Positions 36,404-45,956 of a stretch of DNA of 64,000 nt are shown in pieces. Origin of the DNA: Bacillota bacterium (lineage in GTDB: Bacteria; Bacillota; Clostridia; Tissierellales; MES13); contig VENA01000002.1 in assembly GCA_009711785.1 (NCBI GenBank), positions 49,941 to 113,940 of the forward strand, in the 5' to 3' direction. The notes below the pieces were generated by a model. The model was not told the origin of the DNA and made no database searches. It saw nothing but the letters and a program-made list of their open reading frames with translations. Position numbers and translations under genes: made by a program. The first letter of the stretch is position 1. Every line of letters starts with the position of its first letter.

Positions 36404-36880
36404 ATGGGAACAATTATTTTAATAGCAATAGCTGTAATAGCCCTAGGTTGGTCATTTTTTAAAGATAAGAAAAAGACAAAGGAGAGTATATCATTAGCTT
36501 CAAAACTTTTTAAAAATACTTTCACAGAAGTTTTTTTTCTTATGTCTTTAATTGCACTTTTATTAGCATGGATACCTCAATCTTTAATTAAATCAGTTTT
36601 AGGTAATCCAAATGAACTATTAAGTATTGCCTTTGGAGCAAGTATAGGGACGATTACTATAATTCCTGCATTTGTTGCATTTCCATTAGCAGGGTCTTTA
36701 TTAAAAAGCGGATCAAATCTAGTAGCTATAGCTGCATTTTTAACTACATTAACAATGGTGGGCTTTGCAACAATGCCTATAGAAATTAAGTATTTTGGAA
36801 AGAAATTTACCCTTATACGTAATGGCATAAGTATAATAGCAGCAATTTTTATAGCATTAGGAATAGGGGTGATACTATGA
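36404..36880 (+). CDS. half-size permease of the DUF318/ArsP_1 type
   Basis: 158-residue membrane protein with four to five helices. The loop GASIGTITIIPAFVAFPLAG matches the repeated core of the YraQ/ArsP_1 permease family, which normally has two such cores in one chain of about 300-350 residues. Here the halves are separate genes overlapping by 4 bases, so they probably dimerise. GGGGATGG before the ATG serves as ribosome site. Substrate unknown; the family includes organoarsenical exporters. Confidence 0.8.
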   Translation: MGTIILIAIAVIALGWSFFKDKKKTKESISLASKLFKNTFTEVFFLMSLIALLLAWIPQSLIKSVLGNPNELLSIAFGASIGTITIIPAFVAFPLAGSLLKSGSNLVAIAAFLTTLTMVGFATMPIEIKYFGKKFTLIRNGISIIAAIFIALGIGVIL

Positions 36881-37593
36881 GTTTAGTAAAAAAACATAAA
36901 CTAAAAATTATTACACTAATACTATACTTAATAACTTTAATATATAATCAGGATATTTTTATTAAATCAATTTATACAACAGGTGGGTATTTAAAGGAAA
37001 TGGTTCAAATATTACCTGCTGTTTTTATAGTTTCTGGACTTATTACTGTATGGGTGCCTAAGGAAATAATAATTAAAAATTTCGGTAAGGATTCTGGATT
37101 AAAGGGAAAGCTAATTTCTGTTTTTATAGGATCTATTTCAGCAGGACCTATATATGCTGCTTTTCCAGTAGCTTTTTCACTTTTTAATAAAGGAGCAAGT
37201 ATATCAAATATAGTAATAATAATCAGTTCTTGGGCAGTTGTTAAGGTTCCTATGATGATAGTTGAAGCTAAGTTTTTAGGTTATAGTTTTATGTTAGCAA
37301 GGGTAATATTAACAATACCTGCAATTATGATTATAGGATATTTTACTAATAAATTTGTAGAAAAAGAAGATATAAAAAGTAAAGTTAATGGTAATAGATA
37401 TGAAAAATATATTTTGGAGATAGAAAATATATTGCCTAAATTTAATTGTGGTGGTTGTGGATATGGTAATTGTAATGAATATGCAAAGGCAATTGTTATG
37501 GAATCTGAAAGTATAGATAAATGTAGTGTTATGGAAGATAAGACAAAAACAAAAATTAAAGATATTGTATGTAAAGTTAGTGAAAAAAAATAG
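36877..37593 (+). CDS. half-size permease (DUF318/ArsP_1) fused to a 4Fe-4S domain
   Basis: 238 residues. Residues 1-165 form the second permease half with the core GSISAGPIYAAFPVAFSLF. The C-terminal 60 residues contain CGGCGYGNC followed by a Cys 17 residues on (ESIDKC), the RnfB/CO-dehydrogenase type Fe-S motif, expected in the cytoplasm. The start overlaps the first half by 4 bases (ATGA). The Fe-S domain implies redox control or electron input to the transporter. Terminator follows. Confidence 0.82.
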   Translation: MSLVKKHKLKIITLILYLITLIYNQDIFIKSIYTTGGYLKEMVQILPAVFIVSGLITVWVPKEIIIKNFGKDSGLKGKLISVFIGSISAGPIYAAFPVAFSLFNKGASISNIVIIISSWAVVKVPMMIVEAKFLGYSFMLARVILTIPAIMIIGYFTNKFVEKEDIKSKVNGNRYEKYILEIENILPKFNCGGCGYGNCNEYAKAIVMESESIDKCSVMEDKTKTKIKDIVCKVSEKK

Positions 37594-37596
37594 GAG

Positions 37597-37622
37597 AGTC
37601 AGGCTTTTTAGCCTGACTTTTA
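37597..37622 (+). terminator. Rho-independent terminator
   Basis: GTCAGGC and GCCTGAC stem, TTTTTA loop, T4 tail. Confidence 0.88.
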
Positions 37623-37879
37623 TATTTGTGCATTGGTTTACATAACATAGAGTAGTGCAAAAAATTTTAGTAGGTTAACTAATATCCTACTTTCAAATAT
37701 ATTATATACAAAAAGTTACACATTGACAAGGATATTCTTAGGATAATAAGAGAAAATGAAAGTATTTAATAGTTTTTTATTTTAAAGTATTAGATTCTTT
37801 TATTTTAGGTAATATGACATTTTTATTTTTACATATATTGATATAGAATTATCTTTACAGTTAATTGAGGAGGGGTTAA

Positions 37880-40162
37880 ATGTTAGCTAATAAACATCCT
37901 GATTATGAGAAAGAGAAACGTTATTTGTATGAAACTAAAGATTTAATAAAAAAAGAAATATTTAATATTAAAAAGGAGTTAGAAAAATTAGAAAAGGATT
38001 TTAAGAAATTAAAAAAGACTGAAGGAGGTAGTTATAGTAATGAACTTGTGATAAAGAGTCAGATTTATGATTCAAAGAAGAAAAAACTAAAGCAGTTAGA
38101 AAAAGCTAAGAATAAACCCTATTTTGGTAGGATTGATTTTAAAGAAATTGATAAGGATTTAGAAGAAACTTTTTATATTGGTAAAACAAGTGTTGTTAAA
38201 AGTGAAAATGATAAAAGATATGTATTAGATTGGAGAGCACCAATAGCAGGTCTTTATTATAGTGGTGAGTTAGGAGATGTTATGTATACTGCTCCTGATG
38301 GTCTTATCATGGGAGATCTTAACTTAAAAAGACAATATGAAATTGAAGATAAATTAATAAATATTTTTGATAAAGGATTAACTCCAATGGATGAGTTTTT
38401 ACAAAATGCTCTTTGGGAGAAAAAAGATAACAGATTAAAGGATATAGTAAATACAATACAGAGTGAACAAAATGATATTATAAGAGCTAAAAAAGATAAT
38501 ACAATAATAGTTCAAGGGGTAGCAGGTAGTGGAAAAACAACAATAATTCTACATAGAATAGCTTATTTAATGTATACATATAAAGAAATGTTTAGACCTG
38601 AAAATGTGCTTATTATAGTACCTAATAATTTATTTTTAGATTATATATCAGATGTTTTACCTGATTTAGGGGTAGAAGATATAACCCAAATGACAATAGA
38701 TAATCTTTTTTTGAAACTAATAAAAAAAGATTATAATTTTTTAAAAGAAGACAAACTTAAAAGTTTATTAAATGAAAATATTTTATCAAGGGAAGAAAAA
38801 GAAGAAATCAAATTCATTTCATCTTTTAAGGGATCTATAGGGTTTAAGAAAATATTAGATGATTTAATAAATGATATATCAAATACTATAGTACCTAAAT
38901 GTGATTTAATAGTTGAAAATAAAATAATTTATACTTTTAATGAAATAAAAACTTTATTTGAAATAGAATATAATTTTTTACCTATAATACCTAGAGTAAA
39001 TAGAATTAAAAAGTATATAAAAGAAACTATTGATGATAGATTAATAGAAATTAAAAATGAAATCGTAAACGAATATGATAAGTTAATTTCTAAGGAAAAA
39101 AGAAATATTAAAGATAATGATAAATTAAAAAAGAAATTAAAAGAAATATATAATAGTAGGGATAGCTTAATTAATAAATATGAAATTAATTCTAAAAAAG
39201 CAATAAAGGCATATTTTGATAAATGGCCTAAGTTAAATATAAAAGATTTATACATTGATCTCACAACAAATTATAATATTCTTAGTAAATATACTTACAA
39301 TATATTAGATGAATCAAAGACAAATTCAATAATATTAAGATCTAAGAGAATAATTAACAAAGGGTATTTTGAAAGAGAGGATTTAGCTCCGTTATTATAT
39401 TTAGAAATGAAATTAATTGGTATCGATATGAAGGGTAAGTTTAGTCATATTATCGTCGATGAAGCCCAAGATTATAGTCCATTTCAAATGGTTATTTTAA
39501 AAGAATTAAATAGTAATAATTCATTTACTATAGTAGGGGATTTATCCCAGGGTATTTATTCATATAAAGGTATTAATAGTTGGAATGAACTTATAGAAGA
39601 TGTCTTTGATAAGGAATATGTAAAGTATCTAACAATCAAAAAATGTTATCGTTCTACTATGGAAATAATGAATTTTGCTAACGAAGTAATAAAAAACTAT
39701 GGAAGTAATGAAGTTACATTAGCAGAACCTGTTTTAAGATCTGGTAATAAACCTTATTTGTTAAATAAAAAAAGTGAAAAAGAAATTATTAAAGATATAG
39801 AAAGTAAAATTTATAAACTAAAGCAAAAAGGGTTTAAGTCGATATCGATAATATGTAAAAATAGTGAAGAATGTAATAGAGTTTATAACAAATTAAATAT
39901 AAAATCACAAATTATTACAGAGGTGGATACTCACTATGATGGTGGAGTTGTTATTATTCCTACTTATTTAACGAAAGGACTTGAATTTGACGCAGTTATT
40001 ATTTTTAATTGTTCTAAGGATAATTATCTTAATGAAGAGTTGTTTATAAAAGTATTATATATATCCATAACTAGAGCTTTACATGAAGTATATATCTACT
40101 TTAAGGATAAAGTTACACCTCTTATTGATAGTATAGATGAGTCTTTTTATAATAAAGAATAA
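37880..40162 (+). CDS. helD: HelD/HelR-like SF1 helicase (RNA polymerase recycling)
   Basis: 760-residue UvrD-like ATPase. An N-terminal anti-parallel coiled coil (about 5-75) precedes the conserved YFGRIDF and VLDWRAPIAGLYY segments typical of HelD. Walker A GVAGSGKTT is at about residue 212, Walker B HIIVDEAQDYSPFQ at about 530, and LTKGLEFDAVIIF near the end. In Bacillus, HelD dissociates stalled RNA polymerase. Monocistronic; GGAGGGG at 37869-37875 is its ribosome site. The 285-base leader has one AGTAGG/CCTACT hairpin and no clear promoter. Confidence 0.9.
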   Translation: MLANKHPDYEKEKRYLYETKDLIKKEIFNIKKELEKLEKDFKKLKKTEGGSYSNELVIKSQIYDSKKKKLKQLEKAKNKPYFGRIDFKEIDKDLEETFYIGKTSVVKSENDKRYVLDWRAPIAGLYYSGELGDVMYTAPDGLIMGDLNLKRQYEIEDKLINIFDKGLTPMDEFLQNALWEKKDNRLKDIVNTIQSEQNDIIRAKKDNTIIVQGVAGSGKTTIILHRIAYLMYTYKEMFRPENVLIIVPNNLFLDYISDVLPDLGVEDITQMTIDNLFLKLIKKDYNFLKEDKLKSLLNENILSREEKEEIKFISSFKGSIGFKKILDDLINDISNTIVPKCDLIVENKIIYTFNEIKTLFEIEYNFLPIIPRVNRIKKYIKETIDDRLIEIKNEIVNEYDKLISKEKRNIKDNDKLKKKLKEIYNSRDSLINKYEINSKKAIKAYFDKWPKLNIKDLYIDLTTNYNILSKYTYNILDESKTNSIILRSKRIINKGYFEREDLAPLLYLEMKLIGIDMKGKFSHIIVDEAQDYSPFQMVILKELNSNNSFTIVGDLSQGIYSYKGINSWNELIEDVFDKEYVKYLTIKKCYRSTMEIMNFANEVIKNYGSNEVTLAEPVLRSGNKPYLLNKKSEKEIIKDIESKIYKLKQKGFKSISIICKNSEECNRVYNKLNIKSQIITEVDTHYDGGVVIIPTYLTKGLEFDAVIIFNCSKDNYLNEELFIKVLYISITRALHEVYIYFKDKVTPLIDSIDESFYNKE

Positions 40163-40167
40163 AATGA

Positions 40168-40196
40168 TTGACAATTAAAAGTTGATGTAATATAAT
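40168..40196 (+). promoter_or_regulatory. sigma-A promoter of MarR-ABC operon
   Basis: TTGACA (40168-40173), 17 bases, TATAAT (40191-40196): both boxes match consensus perfectly. Confidence 0.9.
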
Positions 40197-40213
40197 ATTC
40201 GCAACACTAAATA

Positions 40214-40226
40214 ATCGTATGACGAT
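40214..40226. promoter_or_regulatory. candidate MarR operator
   Basis: ATCGT, ATG, ACGAT dyad about 10 bases after the predicted transcription start and 18 bases before the MarR ATG. Confidence 0.6.
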
Positions 40227-40243
40227 ATAAAAGGGTGGTGAAT

Positions 40244-40690
40244 ATGGATTTTAAAAAAGAAGCTAATAGTATAGTAAGTTCTATCAGAAAAATTAATAGC
40301 ATAATACATAAAAATCATCATAGGATAGCAAAGGAACATAATCTTACATTAGAACAGTTTCATTTACTTATACATATGCCTAATGATAATAATCTAACTG
40401 TAGGACAAATTGCAAATAGATTTAATAAAGCACAAAATACTATGTCGGAAAAGGTTACAAGAATGGAAGCAAAGGGGTTATTAAAAAGAATTAATGATAA
40501 AAATGATAGAAGGATATGTAGAGTTATTGTAACTAAAAAAGGTAAAGAACTTATAGAAAAAATTAAATATAAAGCAAATAATGAATTTATACAGAATGCT
40601 TTAACTGAAATGGATGAAGGGAAAGTAAATGAGCTTATGAAAAATTTAGAAAAATTCAGTAAAATAATAGATGAAAAAAGGGAGGTATAA
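40244..40690 (+). CDS. MarR family transcriptional regulator of an ABC exporter
   Basis: 148-residue repressor with HTH in TVGQIANRFNKAQNTMSEKV and wing KRINDKNDRRICRVIVTKKG. Upstream in-frame GTG codons exist, but GGGTGGTG at 40234-40241 fits ATG 40244. The ABC exporter starts 3 bases after its stop. The near-perfect promoter with a dyad just downstream of the start suggests a strongly repressed operon opened by the exporter's substrate. Confidence 0.92.
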   Translation: MDFKKEANSIVSSIRKINSIIHKNHHRIAKEHNLTLEQFHLLIHMPNDNNLTVGQIANRFNKAQNTMSEKVTRMEAKGLLKRINDKNDRRICRVIVTKKGKELIEKIKYKANNEFIQNALTEMDEGKVNELMKNLEKFSKIIDEKREV

Positions 40691-40692
40691 GT

Positions 40693-42441
40693 ATGGATTT
40701 AATAAAAAGATTTATTCCCTATTATAGGCCCCATAAAAAGTTATTTATTCTAGATATGGTATGTGCTTTTTTAATGGCGGGTATAGATTTAGTTTTTCCA
40801 GTCATATCTAGGGATATAATAAATAATGTAATACCTAACAGGGATTTAAAAACCCTTTATATATTTACTATAACACTGGTAGTATTATATATTTTAAGGG
40901 CAGTATTTAATTACATAGTTGACTATTGGGGACACGTGGTAGGAACAAGAATGGAAGCCGATATGAGAAATGATTTATTTTCCCATATACAAACATTAGA
41001 TACAAGGTATTTTGATGAAACTAGAACTGGACATATAATGTCTAGAATTGTTAATGATTTAAGGGAAATCTCAGAATTAGCCCACCATGGACCTGAAGAT
41101 ATATTTTTATCTGCTGTTATGCTTTTAGGTTCTTTTGTAATTTTATTAAATGTAGAATGGAGATTAACACTTATAGTATTTTCATTTATACCAATAATGT
41201 TATGGTTTGCGATGAATAAAAGAAAAAAAATGATGAATGCTTTTAGAAATGTTAGAAAAAAGATAGCCAATGTTAATTCACAGCTTGAAAATAGTATAGC
41301 AGGTATTAGAGTTGCTAAATCCTTTACAAATGAAAATCATGAAATGGAAAAGTTTGCTGAAGGCAATCGTGAATTTAAGGAATCTAGAGAGTTTGCATTT
41401 AAATCAATGGCAGAGTTTTTTACAGGAATACACTTTTTATCAAATATACTTAATGTTGTTGTTATAAGTGTTGGAGGATTATTTGTTTATGAAAAAATTA
41501 TTACACCAGGGGACTTATTTGCTTATTTACTATATGTAAATTTCTTTATGCAACCTATAAGAAGATTAACTCAGTTTACTCAACAATTTCAGATGGGAAT
41601 GGCTGGTTTTGAAAGATTTAGTCAAATACTAGATATAAAACCTAAGATAGTTGATAAATCCAATGCAAAAGAACTAAACGATATAAAGGGAAATATAAAA
41701 TTTAGTGATATAACATTTAGTTATGATAATGAAGAATCGGTATTAAAAAATATAGACCTAGAAGTAAGACAAGGTAAAACATTGGCATTAGTTGGTCCTT
41801 CAGGGGGAGGTAAAACTACTCTTTGTCATTTAATACCTAGGTTTTATGATGTTGATAAAGGTGAGATACTTATAGATGGAGTAAATATTAAAGATATTAC
41901 TATAAAATCACTTAGAAGTAATATAGGCTTAGTACAGCAGGATGTATTTTTATTTACTGGGACTATAAAAGATAATATTTTATATGGTAATCCATCGGCT
42001 AGTGATAATGAAGTTATAAAAGCTGCTAAAAATGCTAATATTCATGATTTTATAAAGAAACTTCCAAATGGTTATGATACTTATATAGGTGAAAAGGGTA
42101 TAAGACTTTCAGGAGGACAAAAACAAAGAATATCAATAGCTAGAGTATTTTTAAAAAATCCTCCAATATTAATACTTGATGAAGCTACTTCAGCTTTAGA
42201 TAATGAAACTGAAATAAAAATTCAAAAAGCATTAGAAGAGCTATCTAAAGGAAGAACAACCTTAGTAATTGCCCATAGATTATCTACTATAAAGAATGCT
42301 AATCATATTGTAGTACTTACTGATAAAGGTATAAAAGAACAGGGAAAGCACGAAAATCTAATGGAAAATAACGGATTGTATGCTAAGTTATATAAGTCCC
42401 AATTTAAAGGTTATATACCGGATGAAGTTATAGCAAATTAA
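40693..42441 (+). CDS. ABC transporter, fused permease and ATPase (multidrug/lipid exporter type)
   Basis: 582-residue half-transporter. Six helices span about 15-310. The ATPase has Walker A GPSGGGKTT, Q-loop LVQQDVFLF, signature LSGGQKQR, Walker B LILDEATSALD and H-loop IAHRLST, all intact. Closest in plan to BmrA/MsbA homodimers. The ATG (40693) follows GGGAGG at 40680-40685, and the gene is coupled to the MarR regulator. Confidence 0.94.
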   Translation: MDLIKRFIPYYRPHKKLFILDMVCAFLMAGIDLVFPVISRDIINNVIPNRDLKTLYIFTITLVVLYILRAVFNYIVDYWGHVVGTRMEADMRNDLFSHIQTLDTRYFDETRTGHIMSRIVNDLREISELAHHGPEDIFLSAVMLLGSFVILLNVEWRLTLIVFSFIPIMLWFAMNKRKKMMNAFRNVRKKIANVNSQLENSIAGIRVAKSFTNENHEMEKFAEGNREFKESREFAFKSMAEFFTGIHFLSNILNVVVISVGGLFVYEKIITPGDLFAYLLYVNFFMQPIRRLTQFTQQFQMGMAGFERFSQILDIKPKIVDKSNAKELNDIKGNIKFSDITFSYDNEESVLKNIDLEVRQGKTLALVGPSGGGKTTLCHLIPRFYDVDKGEILIDGVNIKDITIKSLRSNIGLVQQDVFLFTGTIKDNILYGNPSASDNEVIKAAKNANIHDFIKKLPNGYDTYIGEKGIRLSGGQKQRISIARVFLKNPPILILDEATSALDNETEIKIQKALEELSKGRTTLVIAHRLSTIKNANHIVVLTDKGIKEQGKHENLMENNGLYAKLYKSQFKGYIPDEVIAN

Positions 42442-42464
42442 GACTCTTTTAAAGAGTCTTTTTT
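42441..42464 (+). terminator. Rho-independent terminator
   Basis: AGACTCTTT and AAAGAGTCT palindrome, T6 tail. Confidence 0.88.
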
Positions 42465-42526
42465 GTTTGATTTTATTAATAAATTAGAATATAATTTATT
42501 TTAATATTAAAAAGGGGGGAAGTTAG

Positions 42527-43309
42527 ATGATAAGAATATTAAAGAAAGAAGATAATGATATTGTAATGGATTTTGTATCTAAAGAAAGTGAGTTTAATTT
42601 ATTCATCATAGGGGATATAGAAAACTATGGATATGATGAAGAGTTTCAAACTCTGTGGGGAGAGTTTGACGATGATGGGAATTTAATAGCAGTATTATTA
42701 AAATATTATGAAAACAGAATATTTTATTCAAGGGATGAGTATGATATTGATGGATTTGTTAAAATATTGAAAAAGGAAGATTTTAAAGTATTATCTGGTA
42801 ATAAGGAGATAGTTAAAGATTTTAAAAAGTATTTTAATTTTAAAAAACAAAGGGATTTATACTTTTGTGCGTTAGATAAAAAAGATAAGTTAGAGAAAAT
42901 AGATCAGAATAAGAATATTAAAAAATTAGAAGCTAAAGATGCTACTGAGATTATGAACCTATATAATAGTATAGATGAATTTAATAATTTTAGTGGAGAT
43001 GCAGAAAGAATAAAAAAAGAATACAAAGAAGGTTCAAGTACAGGATATGGTATATTTGAAGATGGAAAGTTAGTTTCAATGGCAAAAACAACAGCTGAGA
43101 ATAAATATTCTGCCATGATTGTAGGGGTTTGTACTCACCCAGATTACAGAAAAAAAGGTTTTGCATCAGAATGTATGAAAAAGCTTTGTACAAATTTAAT
43201 AGATGAAGGTAAAAGTCTTTGTTTATTTTATGACAACCCAAGTGCTGGGAAAATATATAAAGGTATAGGTTTTGAGGATATAGGAATGTGGACTTTGTTA
43301 AATAGATAA
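42527..43309 (+). CDS. GNAT family N-acetyltransferase
   Basis: 260 residues. The C-terminal half is a GNAT domain with the acetyl-CoA loop VCTHPDYRKKGFAS (motif A) and the motif B segment LCLFYDNPSAGKIYKGIGF. The N-terminal 120 residues are a diverged second GNAT-like fold, as in FR47/YkwB-type two-domain enzymes. Substrate unknown. GGGGGGAAG at 42514-42522 is the ribosome site. Standalone gene. Confidence 0.88.
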   Translation: MIRILKKEDNDIVMDFVSKESEFNLFIIGDIENYGYDEEFQTLWGEFDDDGNLIAVLLKYYENRIFYSRDEYDIDGFVKILKKEDFKVLSGNKEIVKDFKKYFNFKKQRDLYFCALDKKDKLEKIDQNKNIKKLEAKDATEIMNLYNSIDEFNNFSGDAERIKKEYKEGSSTGYGIFEDGKLVSMAKTTAENKYSAMIVGVCTHPDYRKKGFASECMKKLCTNLIDEGKSLCLFYDNPSAGKIYKGIGFEDIGMWTLLNR

Positions 43310-43375
43310 GCATATTTTTAAGATGCGCTTACTTCTTTTAAAATTATATATATTGATAACGTGATGGAGGAAAAT

Positions 43376-44419
43376 ATGAGTACAATAGTATTAGTACATG
43401 GATATAACAAGACGTCAAAGGATATGGTGAATTTAAAATCAAATCTGGAGTTATTTGGATATAGGATTTTATTAATTAACTTACCTTTAACTATAAACAA
43501 TTTAGATAAATCAATAAAAATATTTTCAAATAAAATTGATAAAGAAATTAACAAATTAAAGGAAAATGAAAAAATACATTTAGTTGGACACAGTACAGGT
43601 GGTATTTTAATAAGAATTTATTTAACTAATACTAATAATATAACTAAAATAGGAAGATCTGTTCTCATCTCAACACCTAATAAGGGGAGTAAATTAGCAG
43701 ATATAGCCTGTAACTTATCAAAGGAAATAACTGATTTTTTTAAAATAGTTAAAGAATTGCAGACAAAAAATATAAAAAGAAGAAACATAAAAAAAATTAA
43801 AGACATTGAAGTAGGAGCTATTGCAGGTAATGACCATTTAGCTTTAAGTGGTTTTTTGAAAGGTGAAAATGACGGAAGAGTTGAAGTTAAATCTGTTAAA
43901 TATAGTGGTTTAAAGGATTTTACTGTAGTTCCATATAATCATAAAGTAATACATCATCGTTATGAAACTGCAAAACTTGTTGATAATTTCATAAAAACAG
44001 GAAGATTTTATATACCTATGGATAAAACTTTAAGTGAAATTGAGTTTAATAGTATAGTTGATAACCCTAAGTTAATAAATAAACTTTTTAATTTCTTAGG
44101 GGGAGATATGTTAAATGTTGAGTTTTCAACAGCAGGCGGAAAAATCTTTTGGAAGGATTTATTTGAACATAATGGTTGGAGATTGCAACAAAATAAAATA
44201 ACAGGTCATTGTAGGATATTAAATCCCATGGATAAAAGGAAAGCTTGGGGTAGTTATAAGGCGATGAAAGATTCAATGAAAAAAGTTCTTCATAATAAAG
44301 AATTAAACAAAGAAGAACTTTTAAAAGTACTAGAAATATTACAAGATTTAAAGGAAAGAGGAATTATTACTGAGGATGAATTTAATAAAAAGAAAAAAGA
44401 AATATTAGAAAAAATTTAA
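43376..44419 (+). CDS. alpha/beta hydrolase with central unknown domain and C-terminal SHOCT domain
   Basis: 347-residue soluble lipase-like protein. The start is ATG 43376, after GGAGG at 43367-43371, not the upstream GTG. The hydrolase part (1-200) begins IVLVHGYNKTS, has the nucleophile elbow GHSTGG (about residue 70) and a His in HHRYE. A small middle domain (about 245-300: FSTAGGKIFWKDL, NGWRLQQNKITGHCRIL) and a terminal SHOCT module (LKERGIITEDEFNKKKKEIL) follow. SHOCT usually mediates assembly. A pentapeptide protein starts 16 bases later. Confidence 0.85.
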   Translation: MSTIVLVHGYNKTSKDMVNLKSNLELFGYRILLINLPLTINNLDKSIKIFSNKIDKEINKLKENEKIHLVGHSTGGILIRIYLTNTNNITKIGRSVLISTPNKGSKLADIACNLSKEITDFFKIVKELQTKNIKRRNIKKIKDIEVGAIAGNDHLALSGFLKGENDGRVEVKSVKYSGLKDFTVVPYNHKVIHHRYETAKLVDNFIKTGRFYIPMDKTLSEIEFNSIVDNPKLINKLFNFLGGDMLNVEFSTAGGKIFWKDLFEHNGWRLQQNKITGHCRILNPMDKRKAWGSYKAMKDSMKKVLHNKELNKEELLKVLEILQDLKERGIITEDEFNKKKKEILEKI

Positions 44420-44435
44420 GGGTAGGTGAAGTAAG

Positions 44436-45047
44436 TTGGATATAGAAAACAATAAAGAGTATATAGATGAGGATTTTGAGGAAGTTATTTTTTCTAATAT
44501 GTATTTAGAGGAAATAAATTTTATAAATTGTAATTTTAAAAAAGCAAAATTAGATGAAGTAGCTACATATCGATGCATATTTACAGAATGTAACTTTACT
44601 GATGCAAAATTGAATGCATCGAGGCATAAAAAAAGTGAATTTAATAATTGTAGTTTTAAAGGTTGTAATTTATTTAGTTCAAGTTTTATTAATTGTAGAA
44701 TGATTGGTTCTAATTTTGAAGCATCAACTATGGATGGTATAGAAATATCAAAAGGGGATTGGTCTTATACAAATTTAGTGAATAAAACTTTAAAAAATAT
44801 GGATTTAAGTGAAATTAAATTTAAAGAAACTGACCTTTATGGTTCAGATTTGCAAAATACAATTTTAAAAAATTGTGATTTAACTAATGCTGTAATTGAC
44901 CATGCTAAATTAAAAGGTACAGATTTTAGGGGCGCAAATATTGAAGGGATTAGTTTTAAGAATGTAAATATTAAGGATATAATTATAGATATTACTCAAT
45001 CTGTTTTGATTGTTAGATCCTTAGGTGCAAAGGTTAAAGAGTTATAA
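44436..45047 (+). CDS. pentapeptide repeat protein
   Basis: 203 residues, TTG start 7 bases after GGTAGGTGA. Repeated A(D/N)LXX-type pentads run through it, for instance EINFINCNFKKAKLDEV and SDLQNTILKNCDLTNAVI, predicting a right-handed quadrilateral beta-helix of about 9 coils. Some members (Qnr, MfpA) protect gyrase by mimicking DNA; this one lacks features that would assign that role. Probably in an operon with the SHOCT hydrolase. Confidence 0.9.
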   Translation: MDIENNKEYIDEDFEEVIFSNMYLEEINFINCNFKKAKLDEVATYRCIFTECNFTDAKLNASRHKKSEFNNCSFKGCNLFSSSFINCRMIGSNFEASTMDGIEISKGDWSYTNLVNKTLKNMDLSEIKFKETDLYGSDLQNTILKNCDLTNAVIDHAKLKGTDFRGANIEGISFKNVNIKDIIIDITQSVLIVRSLGAKVKEL

Positions 45048-45081
45048 TAATTAATAAATTTTTCAAAGTATTTTTAAAGAA

Positions 45082-45846
45082 TCACCTTTTAGTAAAACTA
45101 AAAAAAGGTTTATATTTGTTTTGATGAAAATAGTTATATATACCATAGCTTATTGCTTGTGCTAATGAATTTTTATAATCATCGTTTTGTAATAATTTTT
45201 TATCCTGATAATTTGTAATATAACCAATTTCTATTAAAACACCGGGTTTTGTTGTTTCCCGTAGTATAAAATAATCAGCTGGAATTACATATACCTTATG
45301 GGATGACATTTCATTAAAAACTAAATTATTTATTGATTTAGATATATATTCAGCAAGTTTCTTTCCCTTAGAAGATTTTTTATAATAGAATATTAAAACA
45401 CCTTTAGCATGGGGATTTTTAGGATTTGAATTAGTATGTATGCTAATAAAAATATCATTGTTTTTTCTATTGATTATATTTTTTCTTGCAGTTAAATCTC
45501 TTATATATCTTGATGCGTTTATATTACATTTATCTTCTAAGGAAACGTCCTTTTTTCTTGTCATGAGTACTTCATTATTACTTTTAAGTATGTATTTTTT
45601 TAGTTTCAGTGAAAAATCTAAATTAATATTCTTTTCTAACAAACCATAATTATCAGAAGTACCGCCGTCTATCCCACCGTGACCTGGGTCGAGTACAACT
45701 CTTTTAATTTCCATTTCTTTAATAGTGGATATAACTAATAAATTCTTAGATATTAATAATATTAATATCATTACTATTATAAAAATAAATAGTTTAATGT
45801 ATTTTCTATTAATTTTTATGACAATAAATTTAGTGTTTTTAAACAT
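45082..45846 (-). CDS. cwlD: N-acetylmuramoyl-L-alanine amidase, CwlD-like
   Basis: 254-residue Amidase_3 enzyme with one N-terminal helix (about 18-38) and catalytic domain from residue 48. Zinc ligands and catalytic Glu are visible: VVLDPGHGGIDGG (His), EKNINLDFSLKL (Glu), SIHTNSNP (His) and LIEIGYITN (Glu). Length and lack of wall-binding domain fit CwlD, needed for spore cortex muramic-lactam formation; assignment is by size and architecture. AAGGTGA is at the minus-strand start. Convergent with the pentapeptide gene. Confidence 0.82.
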   Translation of the reverse strand: MFKNTKFIVIKINRKYIKLFIFIIVMILILLISKNLLVISTIKEMEIKRVVLDPGHGGIDGGTSDNYGLLEKNINLDFSLKLKKYILKSNNEVLMTRKKDVSLEDKCNINASRYIRDLTARKNIINRKNNDIFISIHTNSNPKNPHAKGVLIFYYKKSSKGKKLAEYISKSINNLVFNEMSSHKVYVIPADYFILRETTKPGVLIEIGYITNYQDKKLLQNDDYKNSLAQAISYGIYNYFHQNKYKPFFSFTKR

Positions 45847-45923
45847 TTAATCACCTTTTTATATAGACATATTTTATATATTATAAAGTATTCAAAAGAA
45901 TATAAGAATATTAATAACAATAA

Positions 45924-45956
45924 AAAATATAATCCTTTTACTAAGGATTATATTTT
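45924..45956 (-). terminator. Terminator of the coiled-coil gene
   Basis: Minus strand AAAATATAATCCTT and AAGGATTATATTTT form a 14-bp stem with T-rich flank, overlapping the gene's stop. Confidence 0.8.
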
